From positions 26,013,764 to 26,077,763 of the forward strand of contig NC_088306.1 of the NCBI RefSeq assembly GCF_032854445.1: a stretch of DNA of 64,000 nucleotides, written 5' to 3'. Positions 25,390-38,900 of the stretch are shown here, in pieces; within the stretch, counting starts at the first letter, position 1, and every line of letters begins with the position of its first letter. Made by a program: the position numbers and the translations under genes. Below the pieces are notes generated by a model. It was not told the DNA's origin. It made no database searches and saw only the letters and a program-made list of their open reading frames with translations. This stretch comes from Liolophura sinensis. Its lineage: Eukaryota; Mollusca; Polyplacophora; Chitonida; Chitonidae.

Positions 25390-26005
25390 CTATTAAATAC
25401 AGTGGCGTCTAATACAACCTTGGCTAATACAGTGGCGTTTAATACAACCATGGCTAATACAGTGGCGTCTAATACAACCTTGGCTAATACAGTGGCGTCT
25501 AATACAACCTTGGCTAATTCAGTGACGTCTAATACAACCATGGCTAATACATTGACGTCTACTACAGCCTTGGCTAATACGGTGGCGTCTAATACAACCA
25601 TGGCCAATATATTGACGTCTAATACAACCATGGCTAATACAGTGGCGTCTAATACAACCATGGCTAATGCAGTGGCGTCTAATACAGCCATGGCTAATGC
25701 AGTGGCGTCTAAGTCAACCATGACCAATACACTGACGTCTAATACAACCTTGGCTAATACAGTGACGTCTAATACAACCTTGGCTAATACAGTGACGTCT
25801 AATACAACCTTGGCTAATACAGTGACGTCTAATACAACCTTGGCTAATACAGTGGCGTCTAATACAACCATGGCCAATACACTGACGTCTAATACAAACA
25901 TGGCTAATACATTGACGTCTAATACAACCTTGGCTAATACAGTGACGTCTAATAAAACCATGACCAATACATTGACGTCTAATACAACCTTGGCTAATAC
26001 AGTGC
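25390..26005. repeat. Minisatellite, 30-bp unit, about 20 copies
   Basis: Unit around aatacagtggcgtctaatac plus aaccttggct or aaccatggct. The 30-bp length keeps frames open on both strands across the array (210 and 216 codons), giving decapeptide repeats such as NTVASNTTLA. No signal peptide, splice site or promoter supports expression. Confidence 0.97.
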
Positions 26006-26300
26006 TATCCAGTGTGTGATTCATTGTACACTTATGCTACATAATAATCTTCAGGGTGTGTCCCAGCACTGCTATCTAGCATAAAAATATTATACAAGGT
26101 GCAAATGCTGTCTAATACCTTGATATCTAATGCGCGAGTCGCTGTGCGCACGTGCTATCTAATCCACTGGTATAGGATGTGTGACTGGCTAGACACAAAT
26201 GCTAGATACTAGAGTGGTGTCTTATGTGATGAAGATACAAATACAGTGGCATCTTATGTGATTCGGATGATACGAATGCTATAATACAGATGTATGCCTT
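26006..26300. repeat. Degenerate flank of the 30-bp array
   Basis: Longer diverged units (about 45-50 bp) around tgtgattc, acacaaatgcta and atacagtggtgtctta. The left flank (25365-25390) holds the same phrases, so the 30-bp array looks like a recent expansion inside an older, longer-period repeat. Confidence 0.5.
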
Positions 26301-26854
26301 TGTTATTCACGTGTTCTCCATCCACAATTACACTCTGACATTGGCAAGATTCAAATGTTGTGTAGTTTATGATGTGATTTGTATAAATTCAATGCAATGA
26401 GTTGTAGTGCACTGGATCCAAGGAATAAGTTGTTAAATAATAATGCATAATTTTTAACACGCCATGTTTAACACGAGCCTGATTGTGCCGGACGAAAAAA
26501 AAAAAACAGACTCTTATCATGACCTTCCGGCTACAGGTGTCACCCTTCTGATAACATCGAAATAATACAGGCAGCGGAATTAAACCGAAAGCGAAACAAA
26601 AGTATGTTTTAACATTTACAGGCAGGCAGTGAATTCATGCGTGGGTTGAAGACATTCGGTCACCAGACTTTTGTCTTTCTGTCACATGATGTCACGCTTG
26701 GGTGACCACTGATTCTGCTTTGTCTTTATCCATCATTCCATTATTTATTTATCTATGTATTTACACGTATTTAGTTATTTATTGATTTGTGTATTTATTT
26801 ATTGTTTGAACGCATAAATAAGATTTCTCCCTCATACATTGATGGTCATTTTTA
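26301..26854. other. Non-coding AT-rich DNA
   Basis: No gene. (TTTA/TATT)n-rich at about 26742-26815, possibly a SINE tail. Confidence 0.4.
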
Positions 26855-26960
26855 TGAAAGTAAGAAACCGGAGAAAACCACCGATCTTCGGCAAATTACA
26901 GACGAGCTCTCGCACGTGTGACGTAAAGATATGCATACCATATTATTCGAGGACAATCAA
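26855..26960 (-). mobile_element. SINE-C fragment
   Basis: gaaaaccaccgatcttcggc, aaattacagacgag and cacgtgtgacgtaaagat are the reverse complement of the SINE-C body. Confidence 0.7.
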
Positions 26961-27022
26961 GTGGTCTGCTTAGAGTATTACACTGCGAAAACAGCCACTT
27001 ATGAGAGTCATCGACGGCCTAT

Positions 27023-27315
27023 TGATTTATTTATTTATTTTATTTGTGTTTTGTGCCGTAAGCAAGAATACTTCACCTGTAAGACGGTGGACAGCATTAT
27101 GATGAAAGGGAAATAGACATAGACAGGGGGAAACCCACAGCCATCCACAATTTGCAGGTAGACCTTCTCACGCGCGACTCGGCCGTTTATTGCCACCGAG
27201 GCCTAACAAGCAGAGACACCGGCATGTCATCTACATTTTGCCCTGTCCGGTTTTGAACCCGCAGCTTGGGTCCTAGTGATTCCAGTATAAACACTTTCAC
27301 CTCTTAACCAGGAAC
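27023..27315 (-). mobile_element. SINE-A copy with tRNA-like head
   Basis: Plus strand: (TTTA)n, a gccgtaagcaagaatacttc variant of the SINE-A 3' end, the cagcattatgatg core and an extended head. On the minus strand the head has an A-box-like ctggttaagaggtgaaag and a B box gcgggttcaaaacc. Confidence 0.75.
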
Positions 27316-28127
<812 letters not shown>

Positions 28128-28386
28128 CATAATCGGCTCTGGGTTCTATCGACATATTTACTCGATCGATATGCATTCCTTATCTGTACAATATGTATGC
28201 GTTATAGGGCCCGCTGCATTACTGTTTACACAGGCATATTGCTCAGAGAAATGTATACCGTGAAGAAAATCTGCAATAATAAAAGTGTGAATTTATTTAT
28301 CCATTTATCATCTGATTGTTGTTTAAATTCATTTATATACACAAGAATATATCTCTTTACCTGGTATGGTGGGTGTTAGGTGGGGG

Positions 28387-28500
28387 TGGGGCGTCTCCGT
28401 GGCCTGGTAGTTAGCGTGCTAGCGCAGCACAATGAACCATGAGCCTCTCATTAAGTGTAAGTCCAGCTCATGCTGGCTTCCGCTTCACTCGTGCGAAAAT
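28387..28500 (+). mobile_element. SINE-A head
   Basis: gtctccgtggcctggtagtt, then agcgtgctagcgcagc and a B-box region gtgtaagtccagctcatgct match the tRNA-like head and first part of the SINE-A body. The copy ends where the 39-bp satellite begins. Confidence 0.8.
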
Positions 28501-30515
28501 ATCATTGAATAAGGGATGACCGGCCTGGTACAAGGGGATAGACTAAGTGATGGTTGGCCCGGTATCAGCACAAGCGGATAGACCAAATGATGATTAGCCA
28601 CAAATGAACTCGAGGATAGGTTAAGCGATAGTTGGCCTGGTATCATCACAAAGGGTTAGAATACGTGATAGGCTTGTGACCCAGACCAGCATGAGCTGGA
28701 CTTGAACTCACAGCGACCGCATTGGTGAGAGGCTTCTGGGTCATTACGCTGCGCTAGCGCGCTAACTGAAAAAGCCACGGAGGCCCCAGCCCAAGTTATG
28801 GTTGGTCCGGTATCAGCACAAGAGTATAGGCAAAGTGATGGTTGGCCCGGTATCAGCACAAGAGGCTAGGCTACGTGATGGTTGACCAGGTATCATCACA
28901 AAGGGTAGGCTGAGTGATGGTTGATTCGGTATCAGCGCATGAGGATCGGCTAAGTGATGGTTGGCCCGGTATCAGCGCAAGAGGATCGCCTAAGTGATGG
29001 TTGGTCCAGTATCAGCACAAGAGTGTAGGCTAAGTCATGGTTGGCTCGGTATCAGCACAAGAGTATAGGTTAAGTGATGGTCGGCCTGGTGTCATCGCAC
29101 AGGGTTAATCTAAGTGATGATTGGGTCGGTATCAGCGCAAGAGGATGGCCCTGTATCCGCACAAGAGGCTAGGCTAAGTGATGGTTGGCCTGGTATCATC
29201 ACAATGGGTTAAGCTAAGTGACGGTTGGTCCGGTATCAGCGCAAGAGGATCGGCTAAGTGATGGTTGGATAAGTGATGATCGGCTAAGTGATGGTCATCG
29301 CAAAGGGTTAAGCTAATTGATGGTCGGTCTGTTATCATCACAAAGGGTTAGGTTAAGTGATGGTCGGCCTGGTATCATCACAAAGGGTTAGGCTAAGTGA
29401 TGATTGGCCCGAAATCAGCACAAGCGAGGAAGCTAAGTGATGGTCGGCCTGCTTTCATCACAAAGGGTTAGGCTATGTGATGGTCGGCCTGCTTTCATCA
29501 AAAGGGTTAGCCTGTGATGGTCGGCCTGGTATCATCACAAAGGGTTAGGTTAAGTGGGTGTTCGGCCTTGTATCATCACAAAGGGTTAGGTTAAGTGATG
29601 ATGGCCTGGTATTATCACAAAGGGTTAGGTTAAGTGGTGGTGGTCTGTAATCATCACAAAGGGTTAGGTTAAGTGATGGTGGCCTGGCATCATCACAAAA
29701 GGTTAGGTTAAGTGATGGTGGCCTGGTATCATCACAAAAGGTTAGGTTAAATGATGTTCGGCCTGGTATCATCACAAAGGGTTAGGTTAAGTGGTGGTGG
29801 TCTGGTATCATCACAAAGGGTTAGGCTAAGTGATGTTCGGCCTGGTATCACCACAAAGGGTTAGGTTAAGTGGTGGTGGTCTGGAATCATCACAAAGGGT
29901 TAGGTTAAGCGATGGTGGCCTAACATCATCACAAAGGGTTAGGTTAAGTGATGGTGGCCTGGTATCATCACAAAGGGTTAGGTTAAGTGATGTTCGGCCT
30001 GGTATCATCACAAAGGGTTAGGTTAAGTGGTGGTGGCCTGGTGTCACCACAAAGGGTTAGGCTAAGTGATGGTGGCCTGGTATCATCACAAAGGGTTAGG
30101 TTAAGTGATGTTCGGCCTGGTATCATCACAAAGGGTTAGGTTAAGTGGTGGTGGTCTGGTATCATCACAAAGGGTTAGGCTAAGTGATGGTTCGGCCTGG
30201 TATCATCACAAACGGTTAGGTTAAGTGGTGGTGGCCTGGTGTCACCACAAAGGGTTAGGCTAAGTGATGGTGGCCTGGTATCATCACAAAGGGTTAGGTT
30301 AAGTGATTTTCGGCCTGGTATCATCACAAAGGGTTAGGCTAAGTGATGGTGGCCTGGTGTCACCACAAAGGGTTAGGCTAAGTGATGGTTGGCCCGGTAT
30401 CAGAGCAAGAGAATCGGCTAAGTGATGGTTGGCCCGGTATCAGCACATGAGTATAGGCTAAGTGATGGTTGAACTGGTATCATCACAAGGGTTAGGCTAA
30501 GTGATGGTTGGCCAT
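28500..30515. repeat. Satellite array, 39-40-bp unit, about 48 copies
   Basis: Unit around gttaggttaagtgatggtgg, then cctggtatcatcacaaagg. The left third is diverse (cccggtatcagcacaag variants); from about 29500 to 30370 copies are near-identical, with a higher-order period of about five units. Each unit has the short inverted pair GTGATG and CATCAC. A SINE-A head (28679-28788) interrupts it. Confidence 0.97.
28679..28788 (-). mobile_element. SINE-A head inside the 39-bp satellite
   Basis: Reverse complement of the SINE-A 5' end: gccacggaggcccc at its 5' limit, gctgcgctagcgcgctaact, and the B-box region gagctggacttgaactcaca. It is well preserved and opposite in orientation to the copy at 28387. 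Confidence 0.85.
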
Positions 30516-30619
30516 TTGAGAAACATGACTGTGAATAAACAGAATTGCTATGAAGAAAATACACCTTTGTAATGATGAAAAACAATTTTTATCCTGGGTG
30601 GAAGTACTTTTGATGAAAA

Positions 30620-30720
30620 GCCACAAACGAAACAACCAGGCTTGGATTCGAACCTGCGATCTCGTGGGTGACGGGTGAGGAAACTCTTCACTGTAAAGAG
30701 AATAACGCTTTTGTGGAATA
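30620..30720 (-). mobile_element. tRNA-like SINE fragment
   Basis: A B box (ggttcgaatcc on the minus strand, 30644-30654) with tRNA-like surroundings. No A box is clear. Confidence 0.5.
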
Positions 30721-31117
30721 AGCTAACTAGGGTGCATTAAGAACAAAACATGGTTACTGTCCGATTAAATGGTTGTGAGCCTAGATGGCTCTTTCCCCCT
30801 GACGCGGGATGGCGCTAATCAGCACATTCATGGCACATAGAATACGTCGGGGAACCAGACGGCTATGGACAAGCTGAAATGTAGATACTAAATGTTATTT
30901 TTATTGCCTTTGAACCGATTTTTTATATGCATCTATATACACTACAGTGCAGACCAAACTGCACATGTAGTGTTCCAGACCAAATCAATACAAAGCAATG
31001 TAACACGTTAGCACAACACTTATTGAAAAGTGTCGTTAGCATACGAGCACTAATCTCATAGCAAATGGGTCGAAAATGTCATGTTGTCTTGTGTAACGGA
31101 AGTGACCATATTCATAG
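30721..31117. other. Non-coding DNA
   Basis: Unique, no supported feature. Confidence 0.4.
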
Positions 31118-31455
31118 TGTTGGGTTAGATCACCACCTTAATTGGATATATGAACAGTTGGAAATAAAGCTCAACTGATATACGTATTATTATCGACAAC
31201 TTATATACCTGCATGGTACACGATCTGAATACTGATTTCCCTAAGTATACCGACATACGTCTTCCCAACATTATTAAAAACTGCTGTTTGCTTCCCTTTG
31301 CATGATCCCATTGTATTTTCGCACTTTATATACTTTCTTAGTTCTGTGGTGGTTTGTGTCATACGTCGTTTTAAGAACTGGCCTTGCGATTATTGACCCG
31401 GAATATCCATCTAGGTTGACAACTGGTATGCGCATGTCTGTTTGGACCCATGGAA
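31118..31455 (+). repeat. Rep-1 copy (unnamed dispersed repeat)
   Basis: About 340 bases align by eye from end to end with 54152-54495. Shared phrases include tatatgaacagttg, tgcatggtacacgat, ctttgcatgat, tactttcttagttc, ggccttgcgat and gaatatccatc/gaacgtccatc. No known family recognised; strand is arbitrary. Confidence 0.8.
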
Positions 31456-31675
31456 AAATAATCCTTGGTGCCTGTAAACCCATGCAGAATACAATCGAAT
31501 TCATATGGTGATAAATGCACCGTCGTGTTTGAGTGATTTACATGGAGTAAATACAGCGTTCAGTGGCATATTATATATTAACAATAATGTGTCCAATATT
31601 CTTACTTTATAAATACCTGGATATTGTATATTCTGTCATGACAAATTTAGTCACGGGCTAGCAGGGAGTAAATTG

Positions 31676-31895
31676 TATTTATTTATTTATTTATTTATTT
31701 ATTTATTATTTACGCCGTACTCAACAATATCTTACTTATATGTCGGCGGCCAGCATTATGGTTGGAGGAAACCGGACAGAGCCCAGTGGAAACCCAAGAC
31801 CAACCGCAGCCTGCTGACAAACCCGCGAACAGCCTGGACTTAAACTCACAATGACCACATTGGTGCGAGGCTCGTGGGCAGACTGCCACGGTGAC
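31676..31895 (-). mobile_element. SINE-A copy, nearly full length
   Basis: Plus strand: (TTTA)n tail, gccgtactcaacaatatctt, the cggcggccagcattatggtt core, gaaaccggacagagccc, the B-box region tggacttaaactcacaatga and part of the head. It abuts a long TA tract. Confidence 0.88.
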
Positions 31896-31905
31896 CCATG
31901 GAGTA

Positions 31906-32146
<241 letters not shown>

Positions 32147-32265
32147 TCACTGCAAATTTAACATACATACATATGTCCAAAGTGAGTAAATTCAATCTCC
32201 AGTACACTCGGCTAATATATAGATTTCCGCTGAGCCAGTTTTAGACAACAGAGAGATACATGCTT

Positions 32266-33817
32266 CAAATCAATAACTTTTAACCCCCAGACACTCAACT
32301 ATAGAAGTGTCGTCAGGTCACAAATGTATATATATATGTGCAAAGTGAATAACTTTTAACCCCCAGACACTCAACTACAAAGGGCTGATCAGAGGACAGA
32401 TGCATAGGTATGCACAAAGTGAATAACTTTTAACCACAAGAAACTCAAATATAGAGGTCTCATCAGGCCACAGATATATAGATATGTACAGTCAATAACT
32501 TTTAACCTCCAGACACTAAAATATAGAGGTCTCGTCAGGCCACAGATGTATACATATGTACAGAGTGAATAACTTTTAACCACAACACACTCAAATACAG
32601 AGGTCTCGTCAGGCCACAGATGTATAGATATGTACAGACTGAATAACTTTTAACCCCCCAGACACTCAACTACAAAGGGCTGATCAGAGGATAGATGCAT
32701 AGGTATGTACAAAGTGAATAACTTTTAACCCCCACAGACTCAAACATAAAAGTGTCGGCAGGCCACAGATGTATAGATATGTACAGAGTGAATAACTTTT
32801 AACCCCCAGACACTCAACTACAAAGGGCTGGTCAGAGGACAGATGCATAGGTATGTACAAAGTGAATAACCTTTAACCACAAGACACTCAAATATAGAGG
32901 TCTTGTCAGGCCACGGATGTATAGATATGTACAGAGTGAATAACTTTTAATCCTCAGACACTCAAATACAGAGGTCTCGTCAGGCCACAGATGTATAGAT
33001 ATGTACAGACTGAATAATTTTTAACCACAAGACACTCAACTACAAAGAGCTGGTCAGAGGACACATGTATAGATATGTACAGAGTGAATAATTTTTAACC
33101 ACAAGACACTCAACTACAAAGAGTTGGTCAGAGGACAGATGCATAGGTATGTACAGAGTGAATAACTTTTTAACCACAAGACACTCAACTACAAAAGGCT
33201 GGTCAGAGGACAGATGCATAGGTATGTACAGAGTGAGTAACCTTTTAACCACAAGACACTCAACTACAAAGGGCTGGTCAGAGGACAGATGTATAGATAT
33301 GTACAGAGTGAATAACTTTTAACCACAAGACACTCAAATACAAAGGGCTGGTCAGAGGACAGATGGATAAATATGTACAAAGTGAATAACTTTTAACCCA
33401 CACCGACTCAAATATAGAGGTTTCGGCAGGCCACAGATGTATACATATGTACAGAGTGAATAACTTTTAACCACAACACACCCAAATATAGAGATCTCGT
33501 CAAGCCACAGATGTATAGATATGTACAGAGTGAATAAGTTTTAACCACAAGACACTCAAATACAAAGGGCTGGTCAGAGGACAGATGGATAAATATGTAC
33601 AAAGTGAATAACTTTTAACCCACACAGACTCAAATATAAAGGTGTCGGCAGGCCACAGATGTATAGATATGTTCAGAGTGAATAACTTTTTAACCACAAG
33701 ACACTCAACTACAAAGGGCTGGTCAGAGAACAGATGTATAGATATATGTATGCGCAAAGTGAAATAAATTTTCAGAGCTTATCAGGGCACAGGTGTATAG
33801 GTATGTACAAAGTGAGT
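32266..33817. repeat. Satellite array, about 74-bp unit, about 21 copies
   Basis: Unit: gtgaataacttttaaccaca, agacactcaa, then one of two variable segments, then agatgtatagatatgtaca. Type 1 has atagaggtctcgtcaggcca; type 2 has ctacaaagggctggtcagag. The two types are interspersed along the array. It is flanked on both sides by TA tracts. Confidence 0.96.
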
Positions 33818-33857
33818 AAAACCCACGTCTTCACATCATGTGTCCATCCACACAATG

Positions 33858-34984
<1,127 letters not shown>

Positions 34985-35659
34985 GGTTACCAATCGCTCG
35001 GAGCTATACGTTGTCAGACAACAGTTAAACATAAGACTGAAGCAGGGAAGTTGTGTATTGCATAGGCCTCTGGCTTCAGGGGTGTTTGGGGAAACGAGGC
35101 GGAGCCGTGAATGATTGACACACAGCTGTAGCCAGTGGACGGCGTCAGCGGTGTATGAATGGAGGACCAATCAGCGAGGCGGACACTTCATCGATCGATC
35201 TCTTGTCACATTTCGAGCTCTCATTGGCCCTTATCCGAGTTGAATTACATCATTTACTGACTGGAGTACAATAGCCTGTGTCGTGTTAGTATTCAAGTAT
35301 GGGTAAAAAGGGAGCACCTCCCCTTTCTTTACAAATCAGTGTGAACCGACTGTGATGTTAAAGGAATAACTTTGACGGCGTGATAAAGACTACAGGATCA
35401 GATGCTGTTTCACATTCTATTCAGGGACCAGCGAAGTGTTACCTTCTGAGAGCTATTCCCACACAACTGTACAGGCTGTGTTTACCTCCTAGAATAGACC
35501 GGTGACATATCCTCACTCACTCGACCCAACGTCGACCCGAATGGTTTTATAGCGTGGATTGTCACACATATATCTGCACACACCGGCTTACCTTTACGCC
35601 GTAGTGCAGTCGGAACTTAGCTCAACAACCACAAGTGTATACCTGGAATCCAAGCAAAG
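34985..35659 (+). promoter_or_regulatory. Presumed promoter and 5' UTR region of SoxB2
   Basis: This is non-repetitive DNA with more balanced composition, directly upstream of the Sox ATG. It holds two CCAAT pentamers in direct orientation (34990-34994, and 35167-35171 in the good NF-Y context gaccaatcag) and one inverted ATTGG (35223-35227). No convincing TATA box lies at a fixed distance, so a TATA-less promoter with its start around 35.25-35.4 kb is the simplest reading. An acceptor-type splice from a distant 5' UTR exon cannot be excluded. The start site itself is not visible in the sequence. Confidence 0.5.
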
Positions 35660-36439
35660 ATGCAACACTTCGGATCTTTTTCGGCTGCCGAAAGTCTTAC
35701 GACGAATACGGACTCGAAAATGACTAAGGCGCAAGCCGAGCACGTGAAGCGGCCCATGAACGCATTCATGGTGTGGTCAAGAGGCCAAAGGCGAAAAATG
35801 GCTCAAGACAATCCGAAAATGCACAATTCAGAAATCAGTAAGAGGCTAGGTGCGGAATGGAAACTTCTGACCGAGGAGGAAAAAAGACCATTCATCGACG
35901 AAGCGAAACGACTGAGGGCGTTGCACATGAAAGAACACCCTGACTACAAGTACCGACCAAGGAGGAAACCCAAGTCTTTACTGAAAAAAGACAAATATGC
36001 GTTCCCTATACCTGTGATCCCTGGTATGAACGCGACACTAGGTGGACTACCGCCGGGATTCGGAATCCCCACTTCTCAGTCGGACAGCGTTCTCAGCAAT
36101 CTTAACGGGATGAGCCTAGCGGAGAAGGCTAGAGCGTTTCTCCCGCCTGTGTCTAGTCACTCGCTCTACGGACATTTAGATTCAGCCAGTAAATTGGACT
36201 CCTCATCCCTCTCCTTAAGGGCACCGGATATGGCTAGTGCCCTTTATTCTCCGTACGCTGCCTCGGCGCACAGTGGGCTGGGTGCGTTCCCCCCGGCCGC
36301 GCACTCTCATAGTGGATTACCTGGACAGTACCTGGTGCCCTGTTGCCCTCCGGCGTATATGCCCTCACAGGACCTCCACAGGCCGGTAGCTTATGTCTTA
36401 GTCAAACCTGAGGACCATTACAGGCATTCTGTACTATAA
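35660..36439 (+). CDS. SoxB2: SoxB2-class HMG-box transcription factor (Sox14/Sox21 group)
   Basis: A complete 259-residue intronless reading frame. Residues about 28-106 form a Sox HMG box: [12 protein letters not shown] at 31-42, then [13 protein letters not shown] at 56-68, the basic end YRPRRKP at 98-104 and LLKKD at 107-111. HMG boxes of this family bend DNA by binding the minor groove of CATTGT-type sites in the nucleus. The B2 assignment rests on the box and on the C-terminus: YLVPCC at 224-229 and PVAYVL at 242-247 correspond to the YLIPC and PVAYIL motifs that I associate with vertebrate Sox14 and Sox21. Group B2 proteins usually act as repressors or modulators in neural development; that role is inferred for this copy. 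The region between box and C-terminus is Ser/Ala/Pro-rich. The first ATG (aag before it) is chosen; a second ATG at codon 21 just before the box is an alternative start giving the shorter N-terminus common in the family. Lack of introns fits SoxB genes. No other gene lies near it. Confidence 0.96.
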   Translation: MQHFGSFSAAESLTTNTDSKMTKAQAEHVKRPMNAFMVWSRGQRRKMAQDNPKMHNSEISKRLGAEWKLLTEEEKRPFIDEAKRLRALHMKEHPDYKYRPRRKPKSLLKKDKYAFPIPVIPGMNATLGGLPPGFGIPTSQSDSVLSNLNGMSLAEKARAFLPPVSSHSLYGHLDSASKLDSSSLSLRAPDMASALYSPYAASAHSGLGAFPPAAHSHSGLPGQYLVPCCPPAYMPSQDLHRPVAYVLVKPEDHYRHSVL

Positions 36440-38900
36440 ACAAAAACTTTTAATTTAAAATTGTGTGTACATAAATTTATATATATATCCATCTATCTAT
36501 CTACAAATATATATAGGCCCATCACCGACAGGACATCGTTGTTGATGCCTCGTACATACTGTTATATAGGGTGACAATTGTGGTGAAAACGGCGGGTGAC
36601 TTTATACGGACTCGTTCCTTCTCTACCGTGCTTCATCCCTGGCACTTCGTTTTAACCATCGAAGTCGCCATCACATGGATGTATCTATTACTTGGACGTT
36701 GTGTTTTAGAATCATGTCCGCACATTTCCCATCTGAATTTGAAGGTGATTGCGATTTTGTCAATTTTCTATGAAAAACAAAAGACTTGCTTATACTATAC
36801 TTACAACGTTGGTGAAGAATTTCTTGGAGTGTCTGCCGCTTATGTTAGTGTTTTAATTGTTCTTTTTGTTTCAACTCCTTGTTATTCCGTTGCTTGGTAG
36901 AATTTTATTGACATTTACAAACCGACGCCTATAGTAGTGCTACAACAACACCTTCACCGATGACGTGGACGGGCCAGTGGGATCACGGGACATCATCGAC
37001 GACGCTCCCGCCTGTCAGGGTTTCACGCATGCCCCGGACTATGAGCACCAGAATACCGTAACATGAGAACTTTTGCCCTCTGTCTGGCGGTCGCAGTGAG
37101 TCTTGCATGCGTCATAGTGCTCAATGTCTTCAAAAATTAACATGATCATTTCTAGTACCGTATAATCTCGAATAGGGTGGGTGTGTGCGTAATCTGTATC
37201 TCAAGGGCACAGAATTCATAACGGTACGACCGTATAGGACTCGCGTACATTTCTCGTCGTACCATACATGTATATACTGACCATGCATATTGAGGCAGTA
37301 CCTCATGGCCAACGAAGTTGTACACTGCGGTACTATTGGGTATAGTACAAAACTATGATCTCAGAAGACTGGAAAGCTCACTAATTTGTTTAATTAAAAT
37401 ACAAACCATTCTTGTTTCAAAACAGAATGAACAAAGATAATAGTAGTGAACACGTTATAGTAGCTGCGAAACAACGCTGATTTTGAATTTCACAAAAGAA
37501 GCAGCATTTTTATGATTATTGTGTTGTGTTAGTAATTGTTTTTTATTGTATTGACAGCTGTCACAAATTGTGTCAGTGATCATGACTATATTTAATTGTT
37601 ATTTAGCTTACACATAATTTACTTCGCCGCAAAATCTTTATCTGGTAACATTTATTTCAACATTTTGCAAAGGAGATTAACAAATAAGGAATTGTGCTTT
37701 CGAGTTCATTGTATGCTGTTTGTTTTTGTACGTACGTCGGAAATACAGTTTTAAAAAATGACAGTATTTAAACCATTATATCTCCGTGAACAAAACTTGC
37801 ATAATGACTGGGGAGATGTATATATCAGGAAATTTAAAAGTCGCAAGAAATTGTATATGTGTATATGCGGTTGTTATCTATTCGATTTAGTGAATGACAA
37901 GTGCTTTCTCAAGTGCTGTATAGCTTTACAATTGTCGATGTGAGGAGTTCGGAGATTAAAACGCCCGGCTCAGCGCATAGTGACTATCTTTAAATGTTTA
38001 ATGTTATTATTGGATGTGACATATTTCCGCGTTAATTCTGTTGCCTTTTTTCTTTATTCAAGTGCATAATTAAACACAGTTTAGGCTAATCGGTTGATAG
38101 TTTCTACAAAGCTTCTGTTTACTTCTTAAAGAGAAAAAATGATGACACCATTAAAGTGATACATGGATGACTTTACGTCAATTAGGCCTAAGCACTGTAT
38201 TAGGTTAGTTTTAGAGTTGCTTCTAAACTTGTCTTTTAATAGCGTGCCCGTGAAAATAGCTATAACTACGCCGAGGAGTTGGACACTATGTATAACATTA
38301 AATTTGTTGAATTTGATACACCCAAGGTGTTCGACAGTTTTTGTACTCTGGATGTTATTTTAATAGTTTGCTTATTGGCAGTTTCATGTATTCTGGATTG
38401 ATCAGATTCTCTCTTATAATCCAACCAGTTTGGGATCGAATCCCAGCGCAGTCAATTTTGCACTTGACCAATGGGACATTGTTGCATTTTCACGCCATTT
38501 TTTTACACGTTGTGGTTAGAAGTGAGTATAACCTTCAAGTAATTATGACGTTATTAAATATTTTTTTTGTTTTTTGGATTTCTTTGTTGTGTTTTTTATA
38601 TTTTGGGATTAGAATTTACATTGATGTATATACCATGACTGAAAATTGTGAAATATTTCAATACTAGCCCAACATATCGTTGGGGTCATCTATACACGTC
38701 TCTTACCTGTATGCTCATGTGTATGCCTTGTGAGTACTTCTGCATACTATATAAGGTTATGCCGAGTGAAACGGGAGAGCTACGTATATACGACCAAAAG
38801 TTGAATGTCATCCTAAAATGAAATAAAAGAAAATATGTCTGATTGGGAGAACAAGCGGAAAAAATAATCTTTGTTATTTTTATATTAATCTTACTGCATT
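36440..38900 (+). other. 3' UTR and 3' flank of SoxB2
   Basis: AT-rich DNA follows the stop codon, with a TA-rich and (ATCT)-like patch at about 36476-36520. I see no recognisable gene. Open stretches such as 36571-36900 encode nothing I recognise. Candidate polyadenylation signals are ATTAAA at 37393 and 37955 and AATAAA at 38822-38827. The last would imply a long 3' UTR of about 2.4 kb; which signal is used cannot be told from sequence. A T-arm-like palindrome around tcgaatccc at about 38431-38445 suggests an old tRNA-derived SINE scrap inside this flank. Confidence 0.4.

Noticed and set aside
25374-26024. 210- and 216-codon frames in the 30-bp array, resembling repetitive secreted proteins
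   Set aside because: Open on both strands because of the 30-bp period; no signal peptide, promoter or flanking exon.
29520-30370. Telomere-like gggttagg in the 39-bp satellite
   Set aside because: Only one and a half TTAGGG-like units per 39 bases; the array is not an interstitial telomere.
36571-36900. 109-codon frame just after the Sox gene
   Set aside because: It lies in the probable 3' UTR, and its product resembles nothing known.
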